A stretch of 64,000 nt of DNA from Plantago major. Its lineage: Eukaryota > Streptophyta > Magnoliopsida > Lamiales > Plantaginaceae. Below, piece after piece: positions 1-10,700 of the stretch (the first letter of the stretch is position 1; each line of letters begins with the position of its first letter). A program made the translations under genes and the position numbers. Under the pieces are notes generated by a model, which worked only from the letters and a program-made list of their open reading frames with translations, was not told the origin of the DNA and made no database searches. The DNA lies in the NCBI GenBank assembly GCA_026545765.1, contig CM048840.1, positions 2,005,265 through 2,069,264 on the forward strand, given 5' to 3'.

Positions 1-1
1 T

Positions 2-211
2 TATGACCTTTGGGTTGTGGGAATAAAACATGGCATCAATCCTGTTTTGTTACAAGGATTGGAGAGATGGAGTGAGAGCAACGAGTTAGGAGTTATAGGA
101 GATTTGATTGCTTCGGATGATTTCAGTTGCACAGCTTCTGTTTTAGCGATACAGCAGCAGATTTTAAGAGGGCAAGAGGCTACTAAATGTAATATGTTTG
201 TAGGCTTGTGA
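2..211 (+). CDS. CHX-type cation/H+ exchanger, C-terminal end only (partial at window edge)
   Basis: This is the last ~69 codons of a gene that starts left of the window. The frame opens at base 2 (Tyr-Asp-Leu-Trp-Val-Val-Gly) and stops at 209-211. The residues read DLWVVGIKHG, then ERWSESNELGVIGDLIASDD, then SVLAIQQQ. This is the typical end of the hydrophilic C-terminal (USP-like) domain of plant CHX exchangers, which move K+/Na+ against H+ across endomembranes or the plasma membrane. The same pattern (NECPELGLIGDML...VLIFQQH) ends the complete CHX gene at 54524-57182, so a third family member lies here. It is convergent with laccase 1, whose stop is 230 bp away. The membrane domain is not in the window. 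The family assignment is firm, but the subfamily is not determined. Confidence 0.85.
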   Translation, partial: YDLWVVGIKHGINPVLLQGLERWSESNELGVIGDLIASDDFSCTASVLAIQQQILRGQEATKCNMFVGL

Positions 212-440
212 TTTTCTCATTAGGAGACTTGATAGTGTTTAAATTTTGATAGGAGGTAGTTCATACATACTCCAAATGAACAGTGTATAGTATAGTATAT
301 GACTTGTATAATTCTTCTCCTCCAAATGAATTTAATGCAGGAAATTACACACTTTCATGACTAGAAACAACAAAGACTAATGATATGTAAGATGGAAGAA
401 AGTTTCAACAGAAAACATGAGTGACACTGTAGATTTGAGC

Positions 441-2620
441 CTAACAAGGGGGGAGATCAGGTGGAGGTGGCTTGATGGACTGCAATTCGCCTGGACCATT
501 CTCGACCAAGAATGCCATTCCCAAGCCCCCTGATAGATGAGAATCTATGTGACAATGCATCAACCAAACTCCTGCAGAAAAGAGAAGAAAAAAAATGATA
601 TCACAAAAAGTTTAATGAAACTAAGAAATCCATGGTTAAAGCTTCAGCCTTGTATTTGCATATCTAGTATACTTACCAGGATTATCAGCCACAAAGCGAA
701 TGACAGACCAGCCACCAACCGGGACATTGATGGTATTTCGCACTGGAGGGTCAATGAGGTTGAATCTTGCGGTATCTCTAACAGGACTGAAGTTGCCAAA
801 ACCTTGTCCCACAACGTAGAAGTGATATCCATGAAGGTGAATAGGATGATCCTCAGTCGAGACAATGGCAGTGTCTTGCAAAACAATTTGTACATTCGAA
901 CCGAACTTCAGTTTGTAAAGCCTAGTTCCAAATCTAGGCTGCCACAGTGCACGGCTCACGTTGCCAGTGTAGTCAAACACCACTGGAGGGACTGGTGGGA
1001 AATTGGTATTGTAAACACCTGGTATGTTTTGATAATATGCTTGTAATAAGGAAGTACGCCTAGGAAGAATGAACGATACATTGTTCATGCTAGCTGCGAA
1101 TCTTGTGTTGTTGGGGCCTTGGCATCTTGGGCCAGGGTTGCAGTTCACAATGCCCAAGCCCACTGTGAAAAACAAGTTCTCGTCGATTTTGGTTGGGACT
1201 TTTGCATTTTTTGAAGGTAAGCTCCTCAACTGGCTAGTGAATGCAGTAACAGTATTCGTGTCGTTGAATGCAGGAAGTGGAGGCAATAAAGGTCTTGAAG
1301 CAACACTGGATTTGGCAGCAACATTATTGTACATCAGAACAGCAGTGGCAGTTGTATTGTCAAATGGAGCGTTTTGTGCAGTAGCATAAGCTCGTGTTGC
1401 CATGTAATAGCGCCCAACTGGTTGATTGGCCGTGAGAAGGACGTTGGTGGTCTGTCCAGGACCAAGCATGATGACCCTGGACGTGAATGGCTTATTGTAG
1501 GCTGCGTCATTTCCAACTACTGTCAGCATGTGATTGGCGACAGTGAAGAAGAGTTCTTGATTGAGTGCAGCATTGATGATTCGCAGAAGAACTGTTTCTC
1601 CGAATTTGATGTGGAACTTTTTTGTTTCTACATAAGACCAGACAATACTTTTATTCGATGATTTCGTTTCCTAGGAACATTCAAGATATGCAATATTTAG
1701 GCCGAGAATTAGCTTACCTTTACTTGAACATCTGTACAAATCTCCAGGCTGGCCATTGATGGTGTAAGCATCAGACACATTTGGAGCAGCACCGGTGAAT
1801 TGAGCCTGTCGTAAAACACTGATGATGTCTCTATTCCACCATTCCCCTGTTGCCAAGAGTTAATTAACTCTCATAAGCCATGGTAATGTCTGTAACTTGA
1901 AAAATACTGTGAATATTTGCTAATGTTTACCGAGAAGTATAGGAATCTCTCTGTGGGGCTTTGGGAACGGATATTGAGAACCGAGTTTGGGGTAGATGAT
2001 GAGTGCTCCATAAACTGTAGCCCTGAGCCATTTGCTATGAGCATGCCACCATAGAGTTCCTTCTTGGTTTTCAATAGTAAACCTGTATGTGTAACTTGCA
2101 CCGGGCTGGATTGGGCACTGGGTTACATATTCAGGCCCGTCTGCCCATGGCGTACGCATCTGGCGAATACCATGCCTGAGACCATTGCAGTGTCAATTCT
2201 GAGTAGTCAAATATCCCGTGTGTTTTGGGAAAACGATTAATAGGAACTAGGGAGAAAAAAATACCAATGGAGGGAGACATTGTATCGCCCCGTGTTGATG
2301 ACTTTGATCACGAGACTATCTCCATCTCGCACAAACAAGTTTGGCCCTGGAAACTGACCGTTTACCGTGATTACGTTATGAGTCCTGCACAGCCTCTTCA
2401 CCGGCTTCGCCTGGACCTGATCAATTAACAATCAACCACAAATAAGTAACACAGAGACTGCTGTTTCGTGAAATAGCACTAGGTCGTCGGTAGAGATACT
2501 TACGACAAACTTGTGGTAATGTGTCTCCGCATATGCTGCTGAAGAGGCTAGTAGCATTGAGAGAAGAATGCCAAGAGAAATAACACTGCATTGTCTGGAA
2601 TAGAGCTTGAAATGTTCCAT
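441..2620 (-). CDS. Laccase 1 (multicopper oxidase, six exons)
   Basis: This secreted laccase (p-diphenol:O2 oxidoreductase) would oxidise monolignols or flavonoids in the apoplast. Exons (minus strand): 2504-2620, 2265-2416, 1931-2175, 1718-1846, 677-1627 and 441-571. The joins keep frame and give 574 aa, a normal laccase length. Residues 1-30 form a signal peptide ending near [11 protein letters not shown]. All four copper motifs are visible: HWHG (split across exons 2/3), [16 protein letters not shown], and HCHIDSHL in the last exon. The axial T1 position ten residues after that Cys is Leu. Exons 2, 3, 4 and 6 are 152, 245, 129 and 131 bp, exactly as in laccase 2. A TATA box lies at 2674-2681. 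A miR397-like complementary site is at 1558-1578. The HLSGGL wording after HCHID is less usual than HLxWGL, but no copper ligand is lost. It could belong to the LAC14/15-like or LAC7-like clades; I cannot decide. Confidence 0.95.
1558..1578 (-). promoter_or_regulatory. Probable miR397 target site in laccase 1 mRNA
   Basis: The plus strand here reads like mature miR397 itself (known as TCATTGAGTGCAGCGTTGATG) with only two differences, so the laccase mRNA is complementary to miR397. The site codes for Ile-Asn-Ala-Ala-Leu-Asn-Gln, the same position where miR397 cleaves other plant laccases. One difference is a G:U wobble and the other falls at miRNA nucleotide 2. Cleavage is inferred, not shown. 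Confidence 0.6.
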
Positions 2621-2673
2621 TTCTTGTGTTGTGTGCTTTGTGTTTGCTGTTTGAGAACTTAAGTAGACTGGCT

Positions 2674-2681
2674 TATTTATA
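2674..2681 (-). promoter_or_regulatory. TATA box of laccase 1
   Basis: The minus strand reads TATAAATA about 55 bp upstream of the laccase 1 start codon. This leaves a short 5' leader of roughly 25-30 nt. Position and sequence fit a plant core promoter. Confidence 0.7.
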
Positions 2682-3817
2682 CTGACAGTTATAAGGAAGT
2701 CAATTGAATGTGGTTCCAAACAGACAAGAACCTAGTACAAGGGCTAATGAGGATTTGGTGCACCCACTGGTTCTTTTAGCTGTGTTGAAATGGTTGAGGT
2801 CTTTTTAACCAGAATGGTTAGCTTGCATCTTGAGAGCAGGTTATCTTCTTGTCCTAAAAGTTTTATGGACTAGTTTATGCATAAATGGAATAACAACTAA
2901 TTTCATAACAAAGCGTCAAAACTTATGGTCTTATACTGCTTATAACATTTCCCAGTTCTTGATTCTGTATTTCTTATGTTCGAAAAAATCATGTGAATTG
3001 TAGAGCGGAAGTTTCAAATGTGACTAGAGTTGACTGATGAAGTAATAAGTCTGAACCAGTGCCCAACCACAAAGTTGAAAAAAGAATAAAGAAATAAAAA
3101 AAGATAAGATAAAAATATTAAAAAGTGTTACTGGTTGTTTACTAGAGAGAATAATTTGGAGCAGTTCAGTTACCTATAAGGCACCTAATCTTGTACAATG
3201 ACACCAAAAAGGTTCATTCAAGAGGTATAAATATGCAAGGATTGTACTGTTTCTGTTTTTTCTTCTTGGTCATCATTTGTTCAAGGTACATTCAAGCATA
3301 GAGATGTATGAATGCAAAAACCTCCGGTATCCAGGTGGAAAATAATTCTATAGACCGGGTTACAGGACCTTGTGGTTGAGAATGATCTTCATGCCCTTAA
3401 GTCTAGTCGGCTACCAAACATTGTAACTTCTTGAACATTAAAAAATCACTTATTGTCACATCTTCTTGAGAATACAGGCCTTTTTGCACTGAAAACAGCA
3501 AGGTCATCTTATCAAACAGAAATTGTACAAGGTGAAAATGCAATTAACTCATGAAGTAGGAATATTAATCAACTCTTTGATTCCCAAACCAAGTGATACA
3601 TTGTTACATGAAATCCATAAAAATCAACAGTACTAACTGAAATACAACTCTTGGAGAAATGAGCATAATCCCATCAAGTACAAGCATCTGATGAGATACA
3701 AAATACTAGCAAAACAGTACCAAAACTAAACAGACAAAGTATAAAGAATTTGTCTATGACTCAACAAACAGCAATTGATGAACTCCATAGTTCCAAACTG
3801 AATGATCTTGTGGTAAT
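2682..3817. other. Intergenic spacer between the two laccases
   Basis: This stretch of about 1.1 kb holds the upstream region of laccase 1 and the 3' flank of laccase 2. It is AT-rich. I see no coding potential, RNA gene or recognisable mobile element. Confidence 0.6.
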
Positions 3818-6019
3818 TTAGCATTGAGGATAATCAGGTGGAGGGGGTTCCACAGTTTGCGATTCTCCTACTCCATTTTCGACAATAAATGCAGTTGCCA
3901 ATCCCCATGTTAGATGAGAGTCTATATGACAGTGAAAGATCCAAACTCCTGTTCCAAGAAATTTTGCCAAGTTAATGAAAGAGTATTGAATTGCATACTA
4001 GTATGTGTTTGCTTACTAATTGTTTTAACTACCTGGATTATTTGCTACGAAACGGATGACAGCCCAACCACCAACAGGCACGTTGATGGTGTTTCTAACA
4101 GGCGGATCGACCAGGTTGAACTTAGCAGGATCAGAGTTCGGGTTATAGTTGCCGAATCCTTGTCCCACAACAAAGAAATGGTATCCATGGAGATGAATGG
4201 GATGATCCTCTGTTGTGACTATAGCTGTGTCTTGTAACACAATTTGTACATTCGCCCCGTACTTCAACTTGTAGAGTTTAGTCCCGCGTCTTGGGGCCCA
4301 GAGCCCACGGCTTACGTTACCTGTGTAGTCGAACTTCACTGGTGGCGAAGAAGGGAAGTCAGTGGTGTACACTCCTGGTATGTTCTGGTAATAGGCTTGT
4401 AGTAAGGAAGTCTTTCTTGGCAGAACAAATGACATGTTATTCATACTCGCGGCAAAACGAGTGTTATTAGGACCCTGGCATCTCGGGCCTGCAGTGCAGT
4501 TCACGAGGCCTAATCCCACTGTTACGAACAAGTTATCGTCGATTTTTGTTGGAACCGGGTTGTTCTTCGATGGAATGCCTCTCATCTGGCTAGTAAATCG
4601 TGTGACAGTGTTTGTGTCGTTAAATGCCGGTAGTTGAGGCATGACAGGGGAGGATGTTCGCCTGGTGGCAGTATTGTACTCGAGGATAGCAGTTGTCGTG
4701 GTGTTGTCGAAGGGAACATTTGTTCCGCTTGCATAGGCACGTGCAGCCATATAATACCGTCCTGGTGCCTGATCTGCAGTAAGGAGTACACTCGTGGTTT
4801 GGCCAGGTCCGACCATGATTACATTCGTCGTGTAGGCCTTTTTGTAGGCACCGTCAGCTTCAACTACTGTCAATCTGTGGTTGGCTACTGTGAAAAAGAG
4901 CTGCTGATTGAGTGCAGAGTTGATGACTCTGAGCAGAACCGTCTCACCACGGTTCACCGATACTTTTGTCGTACCTGCATCAGCGTATAACAATTCTCGT
5001 CAGGCTAGAGAAACGTGTGCATAAAGGAGTTCAAAATGCTCATTTGTTGATGAAACTTTCTAGCTTCTCAATCCAAAATCACCTTGGCTTGAGCATCTGT
5101 AGAGATCACCAGGTTGACCGTTTATTGTGTAAGCATCGGAAACGTTTGGAGCAGCTCCAGTAAAGAGGGCTTGCCTTAGAACATCGATAATGTTCCGATT
5201 CCACCATTCCCCTGCTCATCATTTCAATATATATTCTAAAATCAGCATCATTTCCAGTTCAAACATAAGCTATACTATGTGTTGTAACGTTTACCTAGAA
5301 TAATTGGTACATCAAGTTTAGGTGTAGGGAATGGATAGGAAGAGCCCTGTTTGGGAAAGATAACGAGCGCTCCATATACTGTTGCTCTGAGCCACCTGCT
5401 GTGAGCATGCCACCACAATGTACCTTCTTGATTTGCTACGGTGAAACGGTACGTGTAAGTTCCTCCCGGCTTAATAGGACACTGAGTTATATACTCAGGA
5501 CCATCGGCCCATGGCGTTCTCATCTGGAAAATCCCATGCCTGTCCAAAAGTGATCATTTAACGGAAAATTCTTACATAGTAGCTGTATAAGCAATTCATA
5601 GACGAATTTCGTTACAGCAAGTAACCAAGTTTATGTACTATGTTCTTTTTAAATCATGCAGAGTTTATTTACCAGTGAATGGTGACATTATAACGTGCCC
5701 GGTTTGTCACCTTAACGACTAGCGAATCGCCATTACGCACTGCAATAGTCGGCCCTGGAAACTGTCCGTTTACAGTGATGATGTTGTTCGTCATGCACAA
5801 CCTATTCACCGGTGTTTGTTGAACCTGTAGGTAGAACCAGAAAACATCATGTTAGAGTTCACTTCAAAGAGAACCAACTAATAAACAACAGCATAAGGAG
5901 AAAATTCGTACTATAAAATCATGGTAGTGAATCTCTGCAGTTGCTAAAGATGTCACAAGAGAGAGCATGCATGAAAGGAAAAGGAACCATGGTGTTAAGC
6001 AGGAAAACTTAGCCTCCAT
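3818..6019 (-). CDS. Laccase 2 (multicopper oxidase, six exons)
   Basis: This is the tandem paralogue of laccase 1, on the same strand and 1.2 kb upstream of it. Exons (minus strand): 5912-6019, 5673-5824, 5295-5539, 5083-5211, 4033-4974 and 3818-3948. The joined frame is 568 aa. The N-terminus is a signal peptide ([18 protein letters not shown]). Copper motifs are [20 protein letters not shown] and [12 protein letters not shown], and the axial T1 residue is Leu. It ends PPPPDYPQC, the usual laccase C-terminus. Exon sizes 152/245/129/131 match laccase 1, and the first exon and exon 5 are each 9 bp shorter. A TATA box is at 6093-6100 and a miR397-like site at 4905-4925. Its likely role is extracellular oxidation of phenolics (lignin or flavonoid polymerisation). 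It looks intact. Confidence 0.95.
4905..4925 (-). promoter_or_regulatory. Probable miR397 target site in laccase 2 mRNA
   Basis: The plus strand matches mature miR397 at 19 of 21 positions, at the same Ile-Asn-Ser-Ala-Leu-Asn-Gln codons as in laccase 1. The two copies differ from each other inside the site. The mismatch at miRNA nucleotide 2 is shared by both, so silencing may be weaker than for canonical laccase targets. Confidence 0.55.
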
Positions 6020-6092
6020 TTTGCTGCTTTTACTTTTCTCAGTGAGTTGAAATGTTTAAGCTGTGAGTTAATAAGCTTCAAGTGAACTCACC

Positions 6093-6100
6093 TATTTATA
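6093..6100 (-). promoter_or_regulatory. TATA box of laccase 2
   Basis: The minus strand reads TATAAATA about 75 bp upstream of the laccase 2 start. The spacing fits a plant core promoter with a leader of ~45 nt. Confidence 0.7.
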
Positions 6101-7500
6101 GTACTCATATACAGAACAAAAAATAGTTATTAAAGTTGAAAGAGGAAAAGAAAGAATGACAAAACATGAAGTTTAGGAAACATTAGTCCAACTACAATCA
6201 GGATTAGGTGCATCCACTAGTTTAAACTAATACTGGCAAGTCCTTCTTCTCAATTTAGACACTGTAAACAGATCAAGTGTATGACTACACAGTAAGCTCA
6301 TACACGGGAACCAAGTCGTATAGACAGTTATTACTTGTCGGTCTAGGCAAAATGTATACGTATATATACTAGACAATGGGGCGGCCAGGGTAGTCATCAA
6401 ACTAGAAACCTATGGGAGAACCTGTTTACAACTTTAATTATAGCTAGGAGGATCCAAAAGCTTCCATACAGTTATATTTTAGAAAAGACAAGTATGAGGA
6501 TACTAAGTTTCCACTTTTTCTTAGGAATTAAAGATAATTAATTTAGAAGGATTATGTCATTATGTTGATTAAGTGGAGAATGGAGCTGTTAGTTAGCCAA
6601 ACAGTTAAGTCAAGTAGCCAATCTGAAGACAACATCTGCAGAAGGAAACCTAAGATTTGATAGTTTATATGAGTACTTAAAGATTGCAAAGCCTGAAATG
6701 TACATGGTTAGGTTTTACTGTAAGAACTTTATAATATATCAGTGTGAAATAAAGGAGTTAACATAAATTTTAGGTGGTGAGGTTTTGTACCTTGACTCTG
6801 AGTATTTGACAAGCAGTAGTAAATAAAGTAAACCCGCAATTCTGAGTTTTCCGAGTTTGTTTGTGATCTGTGTTTTCTGAGTTTGAGTCTATGTAATAAA
6901 GTAATCAAGTCAAGTCGAATGGACATTGGCTAAAATTTACTTTCGACTTTAGAGTAGTATTTTTATAGATTTCTCTTCGTTAAAGTTGAAAATAGACCAT
7001 CTAAACAACGTTCTTGGTGCAAAAGTCTAGTCCATTTTCATGCTTATCTCTCGGACTGTTACTTCACCGACCCTGAAGAAAAAAACCCAGTGATTAAAGT
7101 AATTAAATGTTTAGGAACCTAATCTTCATATTAGGTTTTTAAGCAGTTAGCTTCAATCAAGGAGCTAATTTAAATGAATTTGTAGTATCTTAGAAGATTA
7201 TACTGTATGAGAAGGTTTGGTTAGTTTGCTTCTCATCTCTCTTCATCACCAACTAGAGCTGTGATAGACCTGTGCTCCTAAAAAATTTACAAGTTTCGCG
7301 TATATAAGACAACTTTTGCGAGAGATCGTATAAGACAACTTTTGCGAGAGATCGTGTATACTACTCCTACTGTTAGAAAATACAAGTATTTCATACTAAG
7401 ATTTACTCGCGTATGAGGTAATGATAACTCATCAAGAGGAGAACAGAGGAAAAACAGATACGGTTCTGAATACTTCTTTGGAGAAAACGAACTATTCATT
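6101..7500. other. Intergenic region upstream of laccase 2 and 3' of NAA25
   Basis: AT-rich non-coding DNA with only short chance reading frames. The one structured item is the 26-bp direct repeat listed at 7303-7354. The stretch from about 7500 to 7778 is probably the 3' UTR of NAA25. Confidence 0.55.
7303..7354. repeat. Two perfect tandem copies of a 26-bp unit
   Basis: The unit TATAAGACAACTTTTGCGAG plus AGATCG occurs at 7303-7328 and again at 7329-7354 without a mismatch. It lies in the spacer between the NAA25 3' end and laccase 2. Confidence 0.9.
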
Positions 7501-7778
7501 TGATTTTACAATAACAATCAAATAAATGTACACTCGGAACTCAATGCCAGGAAGAAAAATTACAGCTGCGTCTTCACGGTGGTGGTAAACATAAGTGCCC
7601 ACATAAAAAGGGTTAATATCCTAAAAGCATAAGAAACTACAAAATCGGTACCCGTTTAAAAATTGAGGATGCATGATTGCACTAATCCATAGCGACAGTA
7701 AGATGAGAAAGGACAAGAGTAATTTGTCACTAGGCAGTATCTTTATAGCTCGCTCCATCAAGTCTTTCCAAGCCTGAG

Positions 7779-10700
7779 CTACAAAAGGTGCTTGAGAGCC
7801 TGCAATATCTTGATTTTCGACTCACAGATCTTGAGAAACTCTGTTAGCAAGCTAGTTTGCCCTTTAATTATCTTTCTAGGCACATCAGCAGGATTCCATG
7901 CACGCAAACCCACAGCAAGTCTATCGCAAAGTTCAACATTCTTCAACTGTGGGACAGAAGATTCTAATACTTTGGAAACCTTGCCTGGTCCATTGGTTTC
8001 TGCGTCTCCTTGAATTGAGGAATACATCATGTTGAGCTTTTCATCATTAGGTTTGCCAATTTGGTCTCTTAACCATTTGGTGACCATCTCTATTGTATCA
8101 CAGATAGATTGGATTGAACCAAGTATCTCATGTAATAGCTGGGAGTTTGAATGTTCAGTGGCTCCACCTTTCTTTTTCTTCTTTCCTGAAGGGACAAGTG
8201 TGCGTACACAAGATTGTAAAATTAAGACATGCCAAGCTAAGGGCTCTGTCACGAGTTGGACAAGAATCGAGAAATCAGTTCCTGGAGAAGTAAGTATGGG
8301 GCCAGCAGAATTAATCTTCTCTAGAACATATTTCTTCATCAGAGAATTCACAGTATGCCAGGTACCAGAGCCTGCATTATCTGTATCTGAAAGCCTAATC
8401 TCATGAGACTTTAGATTCCAAGCATTCAAGAACACAGCAAAATTCATCCAGTCAACTACATCCATACTTGAAGCCTGCATAAAGGCAAATCCACCTAGTC
8501 GTTAGTAAAGCACGAGGGAATTGCATAACATAACTACTGTATTATCTACTGCCTCGGTGCCTCCGATTTTCAATACAAGATGTTTTGGGTTTTTCACACG
8601 TTTTAAAAATTCAAATCAAGAGTTTAAGCAATAAAATGCTTCAACTAATCAACTAAGCTGATATCAACAAATTGCATTAATTAAATATGGGAATAATTCA
8701 TTGGGAAATGCAAAATGTCTTGTATTTTCAAATAGTTCAAAACCTAAAACATCTTGCGTTAAAAATTAGGGTATAAAATTATAATAAAAGAGAATGCCAA
8801 TTTCTTGTAAAAGACAAGAATTTCCCAAATACCAAAAAGAATCATATCCCTCCCACCCCAAGGGTAAGGCACTTCACCATATTTATAGTAATGTTATGTT
8901 ATTTTTTTATTTATTTAGAAAAATCAAGTATTTTACAAGACTTGCTCCTCATAAATTCAATTGCAAGGAACACTAGGACAAAAGAATTGCAGCAGAGGAA
9001 AGATAGAAATTAGAAAACATACCACTGTGGGGTTTTCATCGCGTGAAACCCCAACAAGAAGTTCTATCGCATCCTGGTAGGGGAATTCTAAGATCTTAGC
9101 ATAGCGCTCAAGTAAAGTTTTAAGCTCCACGGACAGTTTTGAATCAACGACCGTGCCATTGGGTTCAAGATTTTCCTTCACCGACCCTGATGCAGACTGC
9201 ATTGACAGATAAATCATCCGAGGGAGAAGAGATCGCTTCTCTATAGTTGTCAACACAGTTGTCTCTAAGGGGCTTGTCTCGTTATTCTGCAAAAGATATG
9301 GTCAAAATATTAATCATGCCCTTTGTAAACAGAGAGGCGTAGATTTGAAGAGATTGGGGCTGAAGAAAATGAAAACACAGAGCAAAATCCATCCAAGGTG
9401 ATCCAGCAATGTAAATATGTCAAACCATCTAGTTAATGCTAAGCTATTTTGCAAGTCCAGAAAGGTAAAAAAAAAAACACAAGATTGAGATCTGTAAAAG
9501 TGAGATTCTTTTATGTGCCACTATGTACCACAAAGAAAAGATTGTTTAAAGAAGTGAAGTAGAAACATTATAACTTAAATAAACTCGTTCAATTTCTATT
9601 GGAGGGGTAGCATATATATGTTGCAATACTGCAACTTTAGAACACAATATTACACTATAAAGTATTAACATGGATTTAGCACATGGCTGAAAAGACATAG
9701 TACCTTTTTTCCTCTGGGAGTATACGACACTTCTTCAAAGGGCCCTACAAATATAGAGAAGCTATTGTCAAAAGATTTTAACTTTGAGTATATAAGGCAA
9801 GCACAAAGTACATCACGTTGGTATTATCGGGATAAGATGACACGGTGCAATTAGGGAAAAATGTCAAGCTAAAGTACAAGTAAAGGAAAATTTGTGTTTC
9901 CCCTTGGACATATTACTGCATTTACTTCCCAAAATATTTATATGTAATTCTAAGGAGTTTACACTCACCCAAGAGATAATTCTTATCATAAGTAGGTGTC
10001 CACCAAGGCCGTAGAGTCAAGTCTTCATTGAACGTCAGTGTTTTGCTTCTGATCTCATTTGAGAGCTCAACAAAGTGAGTACCCTGTCCCAAGCTCTCTA
10101 ATAGGCTCTGAGAAATCAAATTAGTTCAGTAAAAAATCTACACAAAATAGAAAGAAGCTAGCTGTAAAGATGGATATTAGGAATGGAGAAAGGGCAGTGT
10201 TGTCACCTCTTCTTCTTCAACTTTATTTGCATTTTGCTTTAGCTGTAAAAGGGGTCCTTCAATCTTTGCCATCAGATACTGACCTGAACGTTGTAATTTT
10301 TCCTTAAATTGGACAAACTCAACTACCTACATCAGTAACAAGGAAAGAACTGTTAAGAATTCACATTACCACATTCTAGTACATTTCTCAGATGAAAGCA
10401 ACAAAGGACCACCAGTATGAGCATTTCGCTTACTTTTGAGTAGTTCCTGTGGCGATATGCAACGAATGTAAGGTCTGCAGATTCACGGAAATGGTCATCC
10501 ATGAATTTTAGGTACTCAGTTAAGAGATGATTTAAATCTGGCCAGAGTGGAGATGGAATCATCTGTGGTAAAATGTGGTGACACATAGACTCCAGCAAAA
10601 TATTCTTCACATCCAGGGATTTATAGCTGAACAGATGAGAGAAGATTTGTTCAGACAGAATGAGGAAAGCAGTGAAATCAAAAGGTCTAGACTCTGGACG

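Noticed and set aside
1069-1389. Plus-strand frames antisense to the laccase exons
   Set aside because: All are shadows of the minus-strand laccase coding sequence with no family match.
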